A stretch of 52,148 nucleotides of DNA from an uncultured Verrucomicrobia subdivision 3 bacterium (GTDB taxonomy: Bacteria > Verrucomicrobiota > Verrucomicrobiia > Limisphaerales > UBA11358). The notes under the pieces were generated by a model, which made no database searches, was not told where the DNA came from, and saw only the letters and a list, made by a program, of their open reading frames with translations. Position numbers and translations under genes: made by a program. The stretch spans positions 1 to 52,148 of the forward strand of contig CAINLR010000137.1 in NCBI GenBank assembly GCA_903850425.1, given 5' to 3'. This document shows positions 7,369 through 14,925 of this stretch, piece after piece. Positions within the stretch are counted from its first letter, which is position 1. Each line of letters begins with the position of its first letter.

Positions 7369-8331
7369 TTATGGTGACACCGGCGGCACGGCCGTTTTTT
7401 CCGCCATTTGCGCGATCAGGCGTTTGTTCAATTCCTCGGCCGCGTTGTAACCCGATTTGCGCAGCTTGACCTGGAAGGCGGCGACTTCGATCAGCCGGGC
7501 AATATCACGTCCGGGCCGCACGGGAATGGTCACATGCGGCACATCCACACCGAGCACTTTGACCTGTTCCTGATCCATGCCTAGACGGTCCACGTCGGTC
7601 ACATCATTCCACGACTTCAGCGAGACGATCAGATCCAGGCTCTTTTCTTTGCGAATCGCCTTCACGCCGAACATCGCCGCGACGTTGATAATGCCGATGC
7701 CGCGCACTTCCATGTGATCGCGCGTGAGCTCCGCGCTGGTGCAGAGCACTTGGCGACCGTCCACTAGCGTTACTTTGACGACATCGTCAGCCACGAGGCT
7801 GTAACCGCGTTCGATCAAGGCCAGCACGGCTTCGCTTTTGCCAATGCCGCTTTCGCCGCGGATGATCAACCCCACGCCGAGAATATCCACCATGCTGCCG
7901 AGTTCCGTGCCGCGCGGCGCGAACATCATTTCCAATTCCAACGTCGCCTTGTTGATAAACTTCATCGTCACCAGCGGCGTATGAAAAATCGGCACGCCCG
8001 CCTGCTCCGCGGCTTCCAGGAATTCCTTGTCCGGCTTGAGCCCGCGGCTGAACACGACGCAGGGAATTTTGTAAGCGAACAAATACGCATACCGCGCCAC
8101 CCGTTCTTCCTGCCGCAGCGACCGCAGATAAAACACCTCCGCGTGCCCCATCACCTGCATGCGCTTGTAGGCAAAGTAGCGCGTGAAGCCGCTCAGCGCC
8201 AGGCCCGGACGGTTGACCGTTGGCTCGCGAATGACGCGGTCATGGCCGGCCTCGCTGGCGATGGGCCGCATCTCCAGTGCCGCGCCGTGTTCCTGATAAA
8301 ATTGTCCGACCGTGAGTGGCAGCCGTTCCAT
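7369..8331 (-). CDS. hprK: HPr kinase/phosphorylase, active-site His replaced
   Basis: A 320-aa protein with an N-terminal regulatory domain (about 1-130) and a C-terminal kinase domain. The P-loop is GESGIGKS (159-166), followed by YSLVADDVVKV with the acidic residues at 182-183, the EVRGIGIINV signature and a C-terminal VPVRPGRDIARLIEVAA-type region. It phosphorylates and dephosphorylates HPr at Ser. In the family the residue 21 before the P-loop Lys is a His in a (V)HG motif; here the DNA reads CTC, giving Leu144 in GTELGSMVD. The ATG at 8331 is chosen because upstream frame residues do not resemble the family. It lies 4 bp after lptB. Confidence 0.93.
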   Translation of the reverse strand: MERLPLTVGQFYQEHGAALEMRPIASEAGHDRVIREPTVNRPGLALSGFTRYFAYKRMQVMGHAEVFYLRSLRQEERVARYAYLFAYKIPCVVFSRGLKPDKEFLEAAEQAGVPIFHTPLVTMKFINKATLELEMMFAPRGTELGSMVDILGVGLIIRGESGIGKSEAVLALIERGYSLVADDVVKVTLVDGRQVLCTSAELTRDHMEVRGIGIINVAAMFGVKAIRKEKSLDLIVSLKSWNDVTDVDRLGMDQEQVKVLGVDVPHVTIPVRPGRDIARLIEVAAFQVKLRKSGYNAAEELNKRLIAQMAEKTAVPPVSP

Positions 8332-8335
8332 AAAT

Positions 8336-9079
8336 TTACATGTTAAATTCCGGCCCGAGATAAATTTCCCGCGCCTTCGGGTCGTTCGCCAGAAATTCCG
8401 CGTCACCTTCAACCAACACCTGGCCTTTGTGGATGATGTAGCCGCGATCAATCAGCTTCAGGGTCTCGCGCACATTGTGATCGGTGATCAAAATGCCCAA
8501 GCCGCGTTCCTTCAGCCGGCGCACAATTTTCTGCACCTCGTAAACGGCAATCGGGTCAATGCCGCTGAACGGCTCATCCAGCAACAGCAACTTCGGACTC
8601 GTCACCAGGGCGCGCGTGATTTCCAGCCGCCGCTTTTCGCCACCGCTCAATTGATACGCCTTGCTCTTGCGGATCGGCGTCAAATCTAGTTCTTCGAGCA
8701 AATATTTCAGCCGCACCATGCGTTCGTCGCGCGACAATTTGCACGTCTCCAAAATCGCCAGGATGTTTTGTTCCACCGTCAATTTGCGAAACACCGATGG
8801 TTCCTGCGTCAGATAGCCGATGCCCAGTCGCGCCCGCAGGTGCATGGGCAGCTTGGTGATTTTGCGACCTTGAAATTCCACCCAGCCTGCGTCCGGTTTC
8901 ACCACGCCCACGACCATGTTGAAGGTGGTCGTCTTGCCCGCACCGTTCGGGCCGAGCAGCCCGACGATTTCGCCCGCGCCCACAGTGACCGAAACGCCGT
9001 TGACCACGCGACGTCCGCGATATTCCTTCGCCAGTTTGTCGGTGGCCAGTAACCAGCCGTTGGATTCAGCGGAGGCCAT
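8336..9079 (-). CDS. lptB: LPS export ABC transporter ATP-binding protein LptB
   Basis: A 247-aa ABC ATPase that powers LPS extraction from the inner membrane with LptFG. Walker A is GPNGAGKTT, the signature is LSGGEKRRLEI, Walker B is LLLLDEPFSGIDP, and the switch His is in LITDHNVRETL. The string PMHLRARLGIGYLTQEPSVF and the end IYLGPEFNM are characteristic of LptB. It overlaps lptA by 14 bp and hprK follows by 4 bp, so translation is probably coupled. lptF and lptG are not in this window. Confidence 0.97.
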   Translation of the reverse strand: MASAESNGWLLATDKLAKEYRGRRVVNGVSVTVGAGEIVGLLGPNGAGKTTTFNMVVGVVKPDAGWVEFQGRKITKLPMHLRARLGIGYLTQEPSVFRKLTVEQNILAILETCKLSRDERMVRLKYLLEELDLTPIRKSKAYQLSGGEKRRLEITRALVTSPKLLLLDEPFSGIDPIAVYEVQKIVRRLKERGLGILITDHNVRETLKLIDRGYIIHKGQVLVEGDAEFLANDPKAREIYLGPEFNM

Positions 9080-9635
9080 TTTGGAAAAATTTCAACGGTG
9101 AAGCATTCGAGCCGCCAAGGCTGTTGGTGCTCTGGTGAAAAATCATGGTCTCGTTATGGAAAATATAGTGGTTGGCCGCGCGATCCCAGATGAGCGGCTC
9201 CGACGTGATCGTGTAGTCAGGATATTCAACCTTGGGTCGTTCCGTAGGCGTGCCCGTGAACGTCACGGTTTCATTGGTCACCGAACCCACCTGGCTGTAA
9301 GCATAAACCGCCTTGGCCGACGTGATGTGGTTCGTCAGCCCTTTCTCATCCACAAAATCAATCACCACGTTCGTCGCCGCACTGACATGGCTTAAATGTC
9401 CGCCGGACGAAGGCAAATCAACCACCAGCCATTCACACCGCATCATCACCATTGGCGGCTGCAGCACAAAAACGTTGCCGCAATAAATCGCCCGGCGGAT
9501 GTTCAGATCAAAATCCGCGCTATCGGAGCTGATCGCGGTGAGCTGTTGGGGAACTTTTTTGGGCGCGGACGCATTCGTCTGCGCGAGCACAAAGCCGCCG
9601 GTGATGGACAGCAAAAGCAACAGGATTTTTTTCAT
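9066..9635 (-). CDS. lptA: LptA/OstA-like periplasmic LPS transport protein
   Basis: A 189-aa protein with signal peptide KKILLLLLSITGGFVLA. The mature part has the OstA/LptA jellyroll pattern, with SDSADFDLNIRRAIYCGNV (the removable-edge strand region) and later KVEYPDYTITSEPLIWDRA. LptA bridges LptC to LptD and carries LPS across the periplasm. Its start overlaps the lptC stop by 4 bp (ATGA) and its end overlaps lptB. Sequence similarity to the E. coli protein is low, so the call rests on fold pattern and on position between lptC and lptB. Confidence 0.85.
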   Translation of the reverse strand: MKKILLLLLSITGGFVLAQTNASAPKKVPQQLTAISSDSADFDLNIRRAIYCGNVFVLQPPMVMMRCEWLVVDLPSSGGHLSHVSAATNVVIDFVDEKGLTNHITSAKAVYAYSQVGSVTNETVTFTGTPTERPKVEYPDYTITSEPLIWDRAANHYIFHNETMIFHQSTNSLGGSNASPLKFFQNGLR

Positions 9636-10114
9636 AGCGCAGTCTTCTTTTCTCCAAATAAATTAATATCAATGGTCGTATCCACGCGGTTGGAAATGTG
9701 GAGCGACCCTTCCGCCTGCCGCCACAAAAAACCCTCGCCTTCCACCCGCAATTTTCCGCCCAGCGCGATGAGTTCGAGTCGCCCGGCGGAACTCGCCACG
9801 CCGGTCAGTGGCGAATAGATGCATTGCGGTGCCTTCACCACCACCTCCGGCGTGCCGTTGGTGCTGAACATTTCCAATTTCAATTGCTTCACCGCCAGCA
9901 TCGTTTCCGGCAACGGCGACGCCTCCGCACCGGACACTCGCATTTTAACCTTCTGCTCGTTCGGCGCTTCAAAATACTGCACCGACGTGAAATCCGTCGC
10001 CTGCACATCCTTCAATCCGCTCAGCGGATCCGGCTGCGCGCGGCTGCTGGCCAGCGTAACGAATAACGCCGTCCCGCCCAGAACGAATAATACGGTTGCC
10101 GTGTTTAATTTCAT
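9632..10114 (-). CDS. lptC: LptC-like LPS export protein
   Basis: A 160-aa bitopic protein. One N-terminal TM helix (TATVLFVLGGTALFVTLASS) is followed by a periplasmic beta domain with VQATDFTSVQYFEAP and TPEVVVKAPQCIYSPLTGVASSAGRLE, the latter typical of LptC/OstA repeats. LptC takes LPS from LptBFG and passes it to LptA. The start at 10114 forms an ATGA overlap with the kdsC stop, which decides it over the in-frame ATG at 10144. The end overlaps lptA by 4 bp. Confidence 0.85.
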   Translation of the reverse strand: MKLNTATVLFVLGGTALFVTLASSRAQPDPLSGLKDVQATDFTSVQYFEAPNEQKVKMRVSGAEASPLPETMLAVKQLKLEMFSTNGTPEVVVKAPQCIYSPLTGVASSAGRLELIALGGKLRVEGEGFLWRQAEGSLHISNRVDTTIDINLFGEKKTAL

Positions 10115-10653
10115 ACCGAGTAAAGCTCCACAAAGTCCGGCCATTTTCCCTGCGCCTGCAAAATCATTTCCACCGCCTCGCGCACCGCGCCGCGACCTCC
10201 CACGGCGGTCGTCACATAATGCGCGACCGCCTTCACCTCGGCGGTGCCATCGCCCACGGCCACGGCCAAACCTGCGCGCGTCAAGGGTCCGAGATCAATA
10301 ATGTCATCTCCGACAAAGCAAACGTCGCTCCAGTTCAATTTTTCCTGCGTTAGTAATTGTTCAATCGCCGCCGTCTTGCTGGTGGCATCGCCTTGCTGCA
10401 CCAGAAAATCAATCTTTAATTCGTCCGCGCGCAGTTTGGTCGCCAGCGAGGGCCGCGCCGATACCCAGCCCACCTTCAAGCCTGCACGCCGCGCCAGCAC
10501 CAAGCCGAGGCCGTCGCGGATGTTGAACCGCTTGAACTCGCGCTCGCCGCCGATGAAAATCGAACCGTCAGTCAGCACGCCGTCCACGTCGCACAGGAAA
10601 AGTTTCACGCGCTTGAGGCGGGTGACGAGTGATCTTGAAACCTCTTGCAGCAT
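10111..10653 (-). CDS. kdsC: 3-deoxy-D-manno-octulosonate 8-phosphate phosphatase KdsC
   Basis: A 180-aa HAD phosphatase without a cap domain, releasing Kdo from Kdo 8-phosphate. The nucleophile motif is KLFLCDVDGVLTDG; RFNIRDGLGLVL and the C-terminal VCFVGDDIIDLGPL and GLAVAVGDGTAEVKAVAHYVT complete the KdsC signature. The ATG at 10653 (MLQEVSRSL) is preferred; an upstream ATG at 10674 lies within the palindromic repeat that separates this gene from kdsA. It overlaps lptC by 4 bp. Confidence 0.95.
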   Translation of the reverse strand: MLQEVSRSLVTRLKRVKLFLCDVDGVLTDGSIFIGGEREFKRFNIRDGLGLVLARRAGLKVGWVSARPSLATKLRADELKIDFLVQQGDATSKTAAIEQLLTQEKLNWSDVCFVGDDIIDLGPLTRAGLAVAVGDGTAEVKAVAHYVTTAVGGRGAVREAVEMILQAQGKWPDFVELYSV

Positions 10654-10668
10654 GAAATTAAAAATTGG

Positions 10669-10767
10669 AAACATTCAACAACCAACATTCAAAGCCGAAC
10701 GTCCAACCGCATCCGCCGCGCAAAATCCCTGAGCGTTGTTTGTTCAATGTTGGTTGTTGAATGTTTT
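10669..10767. repeat. AACATTCAAC-family palindromic repeat, copy 1
   Basis: Long inverted repeat between kdsA and kdsC. The left arm starts AAACATTCAACAACCAACAT at 10669 and the right arm 10742-10767 is its reverse complement over at least 20 bp, with a GC-rich centre of about 50 bp. It shares arm vocabulary (AACATTCAAC, TTGAATGTT) with the copies at 16960 and 41690. An RNA hairpin here could separate kdsA from the downstream operon genes. Confidence 0.9.
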
Positions 10768-11583
10768 TCATTTCGCCGCCTTAAAAACTTTCAGCAAACT
10801 CTTCAATGTTGTCGCCATTTCGCCAAGCGGAATCATATTCGGCCCGTCGCTCAAGGCTTTATCCGGCTGCGGATGCGTCTCGATGAACAAGCCGTTGGCG
10901 CCGACCGCGAGCGCCGCGCTGGCCAGCACCGGCGCGAATTCGCGCTGGCCGGAGGATTTGTCGCCGCCGCCGCCGGGCAGTTGCACCGAGTGCGTCGCGT
11001 CAAAAATCACCGGAAAGCCAAAGCGCTTCATGATCGGAATCGAGCGCATGTCCGCCACCAGATTGTTGTAGCCGAAGGTCGTGCCGCGTTCGGTGAGCAT
11101 GATTTTCTTCGCGCCCGCCAGCGCGGCCTTTTCCGCCACGCGGCCCATTTCGGTGGGCGAAAGGAACTGGCCTTTTTTCAAATTCACAATTTTCCCGGTC
11201 GTCACGGCGGCTTCGATCAAATCCGTCTGGCGGCAGAGAAACGCCGGGATTTGCAAAATGTCCACGACTTCGCCAGCGAGATAAGCCTGCGTTTCCGTAT
11301 GCACGTCGGTCAGCACCGGCATGCCAAATTCCTCGCGGATGCCGGCGAGGATTTTCAAGCCCTGGTCAATGCCCGGCCCGCGAAACGCCTTGCCGGACGT
11401 GCGATTGGCCTTGTCGAAGCTGGCTTTGAAGACGTAGAAAATGCCGAGCGCGGCGCACGTTTTCTTCAGGGAGGCCGCGACTTGGCGGCAAAGCTGTTCG
11501 TCCTCAATCACGCACGGTCCGGCGATCAAGAACAGTTGGCGCGGCGAATTAAGATTTTTCCAAATGGCGGCAGCATTGAACAC
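10768..11583 (-). CDS. kdsA: 3-deoxy-8-phosphooctulonate synthase KdsA
   Basis: A 271-aa TIM-barrel enzyme condensing PEP and arabinose 5-phosphate to Kdo 8-phosphate, the first committed step of Kdo synthesis. Visible signatures are FLIAGPCVIEDE, FKASFDKANRTSGKAFRGPG, PVLTDVHTE, LQIPAFLCRQTDL, MLTERGTTFGYNNLVADMRS and VIFDATHSVQLPGG. The gene stops exactly at the palindromic repeat that precedes kdsC. It starts 46 bp downstream of ygfZ's stop and is the first envelope gene of the run kdsA-kdsC-lptCAB-hprK-ptsH. Confidence 0.97.
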   Translation of the reverse strand: MFNAAAIWKNLNSPRQLFLIAGPCVIEDEQLCRQVAASLKKTCAALGIFYVFKASFDKANRTSGKAFRGPGIDQGLKILAGIREEFGMPVLTDVHTETQAYLAGEVVDILQIPAFLCRQTDLIEAAVTTGKIVNLKKGQFLSPTEMGRVAEKAALAGAKKIMLTERGTTFGYNNLVADMRSIPIMKRFGFPVIFDATHSVQLPGGGGDKSSGQREFAPVLASAALAVGANGLFIETHPQPDKALSDGPNMIPLGEMATTLKSLLKVFKAAK

Positions 11584-11628
11584 GCGGAAGTTTTAGCAGC
11601 GCCGCCGGCGAAAGTAAATGACAGCCAG

Positions 11629-12795
11629 TCAAACAAACGGTAATTCCACAATTTTCGCCAACCCCTCGCCGGCCGCCGTTCGCAACGTCAGTTCGTTGCC
11701 AATTTGATTCGCTTCGCGGCGCACATAGCCGAGGGCGATCTGGGCGTCAAGCGTTGGCGATTTCACCGCGCTAGTCACATGGCCGACTTCCTTGTCCGCA
11801 TGAAACAGTTTGTCGCCGCGCTGCGGCAATACGTTCAAATCATTGGTCAGGCGCAAGCCACGCAGTTCGCGATTCACATGGCCGACGCTGTGGATGCGAT
11901 TGATGACCTCCTGCCCGAGGTAGCAGCCTTTGTTGTAAGTCACCGCCCGGCTCTCGATGCCGCATTCGAGCGGAAGGTTGGACGCATCCATGTCTGCGCC
12001 AAACCGCGGAATGCCCGCCTCAATGCGCGCGGTCTCGAACGCCTGCCAGCCGACGGCGCGTCCACCGATTTGTTTGGCAGCGGCAATCAATTTATCCGCC
12101 ACCGCGCCGAGCGAATGGTTCGGGACGAATAAATCGAAGCCAGCATTTGCAGAATGGTAGGAGACGACGTGAGGAGTCTCTAAATTTTCCTTAGTTTGAG
12201 TCTCGTCACCTCGACTCCTACAAGCGCCGACTCGCGCATGGTTCATTAGATAAACCTCGCCCAGTGTGGCGTCAGAAATTTTGACTGAACCAAATGCCTT
12301 GGCTGGAATTTCAGTGAATAGCCCGAGCGCACGCACAGCCTCCGCCGCCTTCGGCCCCTGCACGCTCAACAACCCGTAGTGCGGTGCCGCATCCACAATT
12401 TGCACGTCATCGGCGACGATGAATTTTTCCAGCCGCGGTGAAATTTTTTCAGCCAGCCCCGGCTCGAAGTCCAAAAGCAATTCGTCGGTCAGCGCAAAAA
12501 TGTTCAGGTCGCTTTCCATTTTCGCTTTCGCAGTGGTGATGGCGGCATAGCAGCCTTCGCCGACGCGCAGCTTCTTCACGTCGTTCGTCACCTGCCCGTG
12601 CAGATATCGTGCGCGGTCGGCCCCGATCAGACAGAGGCGCGAACGAAAACTCAAATCAATGACGCCCGCCAATGCCTGCAAGGCAGCGTGCTCGGCCAGC
12701 CAGTCGCCGTAGTCGTTCACGATCTGGGCGCCGCTCAATTCCGCGAACCGCGCGCCGAGACCGTGGTGAAATGCTTGCAAGTTAAGTGGGTTCAT
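11629..12795 (-). CDS. ygfZ: YgfZ/GcvT-family folate-binding protein with an in-frame repeat insertion
   Basis: A 388-aa protein of the YgfZ family, which uses tetrahydrofolate and helps maintain certain iron-sulfur proteins. The family signature KGCYLGQEVINRI is present, as are LHGQVTNDV near residue 65 and GFDLFVP. Between VYLMNHARVG and NAGFDLFVP, where relatives have a short loop, residues about 192-213 (CRSRGDETQTKENLETPHVV) are encoded by a palindromic repeat (12157-12221) of a family otherwise found between genes. The frame stays open. The ATG at 12795 is preferred over a TTG three codons earlier. It is 46 bp upstream of kdsA on the same strand. Confidence 0.92.
   Translation of the reverse strand: MNPLNLQAFHHGLGARFAELSGAQIVNDYGDWLAEHAALQALAGVIDLSFRSRLCLIGADRARYLHGQVTNDVKKLRVGEGCYAAITTAKAKMESDLNIFALTDELLLDFEPGLAEKISPRLEKFIVADDVQIVDAAPHYGLLSVQGPKAAEAVRALGLFTEIPAKAFGSVKISDATLGEVYLMNHARVGACRSRGDETQTKENLETPHVVSYHSANAGFDLFVPNHSLGAVADKLIAAAKQIGGRAVGWQAFETARIEAGIPRFGADMDASNLPLECGIESRAVTYNKGCYLGQEVINRIHSVGHVNRELRGLRLTNDLNVLPQRGDKLFHADKEVGHVTSAVKSPTLDAQIALGYVRREANQIGNELTLRTAAGEGLAKIVELPFV
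12157..12221. repeat. GTAGCAGCCGA-family palindrome inside ygfZ
   Basis: Left arm GTAGGAGACGACGTGAGGAG at 12157, right arm ending CACCTCGACTCCTAC at 12221, centre AT-rich. It matches the intergenic copies at 14114-14184 and 18102-18163 in length, arm sequence and TCTC/GAGTCTC shoulder. It sits wholly inside the ygfZ coding sequence and is read through in frame. Confidence 0.88.
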
Positions 12796-12879
12796 TGCTG
12801 GCAAAATAATGTCAGTGATTAGGGCCAGTGCAAAATGGAATCGAATTGCCTCACGCGGTTTTAATTGTAAAATCAGCGG

Positions 12880-14103
12880 ATGAATTTAGATGAACTTTAT
12901 TCGGAACTGACGCTTAAAACGAAAACGAAGCACGTCCTGGTCGTGCTTGACGGCCTCGGCGATATCGCCACCAAGGAACAGAACTATCTCACCCCGCTCG
13001 AAGCCGCGCACACGCCCAACCTCGACGCGCTTGCAAAGGACTCCGCCCAGGGCCGCATGATTCCCGTGGCGCCCGGCATCACACCCGGCAGCGGTCCCGG
13101 CCATCTCGGCTTGTTCGGCTACGATCCCCTCGAATTTCAGGTCGGCCGCGGCGTCATCGAAGCGCTCGGGCTCGGGCTGGAATTGCAGCCCGGCGACGTT
13201 TGCGCCCGCGCCAACTTCGCGACGCTCGACGCCAAAGGCATTGTCACCGACCGCCGCGCCGGCCGCATCCCGACCGAGACGTGCGAAAAAATGGTGGCTT
13301 TGCTCACAGCCAAGATTAAGAAGATCGGTGACACCCAGGTCATCATCAAGGCCGGCAAAGAACATCGCTTCGTCGTCGTGTTCCGTGGCCAAGGCTTGGA
13401 AGGACCGCTGACGGACGCCGATCCGAACCGCGAAGGCTTTGCGATTCCGGCCGTGAAACCGCGCGATCCGAAAAATGCGAAGCAGAAAAAAATGGCGAAG
13501 CTCATCGCGGATTTTTACCAGCTCGCGCTGCCCATTCTCGCCAAGCAAAAACCGGCGAACGGCTTTCTCATGCGCGGCATCGCGCATCAGCCGCACATTC
13601 CGCTGTTCGCAGATCGCTATCTGCTCAAGCCCGCGTGCCTCGCGGTTTATCCGATGTATAAAGGTCTCGCGCAGCTCGTCGGCATGGTGAAGATCGAAGG
13701 CCCGCAGACCATCGCCGAGCAGTTTGAGCGCTACCTGAAGGAATACGACAACTACGATTTCTTCTTCATCCATTACAAATACACCGACAAATACGGTGAA
13801 GACGGCAACTTCGCCGCCAAGCAAAAAGCCATCGAGGAATTTGACGCCGCGCTGCCGATTCTCCTGAAGAAGAAGCCGGATGTGCTCGCGGTCACAGGCG
13901 ACCACTCGACGCCGTGCGCGTTGCATGGTCATTCGTGGCATCCGCAGCCGGTGATGATTCACTCCGCCACGAGCGGCTCGGACAAGCTGGACCGTTTCAC
14001 CGAGACCGGCGCGAACAGCGGTTCGCTTGGCATCTTCCCCGCGAAATTCATGATCCGCCTCATGCAGGCGAACGCGAAGATGTTCGACAAGTTCGGCGCT
14101 TAA
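12880..14103 (+). CDS. apgM: 2,3-bisphosphoglycerate-independent phosphoglycerate mutase, archaeal type
   Basis: A 407-aa alkaline-phosphatase-superfamily enzyme interconverting 3- and 2-phosphoglycerate in glycolysis. The metal motif VLVVLDGLGD (residues 19-28) and the nucleophile loop APGITPGSGPGHLGLFGYDP with Ser71 are typical of ApgM rather than of the longer bacterial GpmI. FFFIHYKYTDKYGEDGNF and LAVTGDHSTPCALHGHSWHP supply the remaining metal ligands. It is divergent from ygfZ, with only about 84 bp between them, and is followed by a perfect palindromic repeat and pgsA. Confidence 0.95.
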   Translation: MNLDELYSELTLKTKTKHVLVVLDGLGDIATKEQNYLTPLEAAHTPNLDALAKDSAQGRMIPVAPGITPGSGPGHLGLFGYDPLEFQVGRGVIEALGLGLELQPGDVCARANFATLDAKGIVTDRRAGRIPTETCEKMVALLTAKIKKIGDTQVIIKAGKEHRFVVVFRGQGLEGPLTDADPNREGFAIPAVKPRDPKNAKQKKMAKLIADFYQLALPILAKQKPANGFLMRGIAHQPHIPLFADRYLLKPACLAVYPMYKGLAQLVGMVKIEGPQTIAEQFERYLKEYDNYDFFFIHYKYTDKYGEDGNFAAKQKAIEEFDAALPILLKKKPDVLAVTGDHSTPCALHGHSWHPQPVMIHSATSGSDKLDRFTETGANSGSLGIFPAKFMIRLMQANAKMFDKFGA

Positions 14104-14113
14104 TTCAGTGTGC

Positions 14114-14184
14114 GTAGCAGCCGACGTGAGGAGGCTCAAACCATGTCCGAAATTTGAAGTGAGCCTCCTCACGTCGGCTGCTAC
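14114..14184. repeat. GTAGCAGCCGA-family palindromic repeat, best copy
   Basis: Perfect 25-bp inverted repeat: 14114-14138 (GTAGCAGCCGACGTGAGGAG...) and 14160-14184 (...CACGTCGGCTGCTAC), with a 21-bp spacer. It lies between apgM and pgsA, and could act as a hairpin or terminator although no T tract follows. This copy defines the family found inside ygfZ and at 18102. Confidence 0.95.
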
Positions 14185-14196
14185 AATTTTTAACAA

Positions 14197-14793
14197 ATGA
14201 ACCTGCCCAACAAGCTGACCGTCGCGCGCTTCGGACTGACGGTGGTTTTCCTCTGGGCGATGTTCTCCAAGTTCGCCTTCAATGACACGCTGGCGCTGAT
14301 TTTTTTCTGCCTGGCGGGCATCACGGATTTTCTCGACGGTCGCATCGCGCGCGCCCGCAAGCTCATCACCAACTTCGGCATTCTCATGGACCCGCTGGCG
14401 GACAAAATCATGACCTGCTCGGCGTTCGTGGCGTTCGTCGAAAGCACACACATGAACCCCAACGCGCCGGTGAAAGTTGCGGCCTGGATGGTCGTCGTCA
14501 TCGTCGGCCGTGAACTGGCCATCACCGGACTGCGCCTGCTGGCCGCGTCAAAGAGCATCATCCTCGCGGCGGAGCGCTTCGGGAAACACAAAACCGTTTC
14601 GCAGATCGTCACGATCATTGCGCTGCTGGTTGTGGACGCGTGTGAGGAATGGCCGGTGGCATTGAAGAATTTGCTCACGCCGTGGGTGCCGCCGTTTGCC
14701 GAAGGCATGTTGTGGCTCACCATCGTGCTGACGGCGGCCTCGGGCATCATCTATCTCTGGCGCAACCGGGCGTTGTATTTGGAGGACGTGTGA
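14197..14793 (+). CDS. pgsA: CDP-diacylglycerol-glycerol-3-phosphate 3-phosphatidyltransferase
   Basis: A 198-aa integral membrane enzyme making phosphatidylglycerol phosphate. The CDP-alcohol phosphatidyltransferase motif D-x2-DG-x2-AR-x8-G-x3-D-x3-D is complete in DFLDGRIARARK followed by NFGILMDPLADK. NLPNKLTVARFGLTVVFL opens the protein and VGRELAITGLRLLAASK follows, both typical of PgsA. It has about four to five TM segments. The start is 12 bp beyond the palindromic repeat, so its leader is essentially that repeat. Confidence 0.95.
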   Translation: MNLPNKLTVARFGLTVVFLWAMFSKFAFNDTLALIFFCLAGITDFLDGRIARARKLITNFGILMDPLADKIMTCSAFVAFVESTHMNPNAPVKVAAWMVVVIVGRELAITGLRLLAASKSIILAAERFGKHKTVSQIVTIIALLVVDACEEWPVALKNLLTPWVPPFAEGMLWLTIVLTAASGIIYLWRNRALYLEDV

Positions 14794-14820
14794 AGAAAAA
14801 GCTCCAAGCCCAACCTCCAG

Positions 14821-14910
14821 GGCGCATCTCACTTTCCTGCAACTTCTCATTGGCACCGGGCTTCAGCCCGGTGGGAGCTAATGGCAAAGCCGGGGCAGGT
14901 TCAGCCTGAA
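14821..14910 (+). repeat. dispersed repeat (CACCGGGCTTCAGCCCGGTG type), copy 3
   Basis: Contains GGCGCATCTCACTTTCCTGC, then a core palindrome ACCGGGCTTCAGCCCGGT at 14856-14873. The same string in diverged form occurs at 6961-7010 (minus) and 6812-6862. It fills the gap between the convergent pgsA and RodZ-like genes, where its hairpin may help end both transcripts. Confidence 0.85.
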
Positions 14911-14925
14911 CGCGAGCTGGAATAA

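Noticed and set aside
12886-14451. A 521-codon open frame on the minus strand
   Set aside because: Antisense to apgM and pgsA, whose motifs are complete. Composition is that of an antisense shadow.
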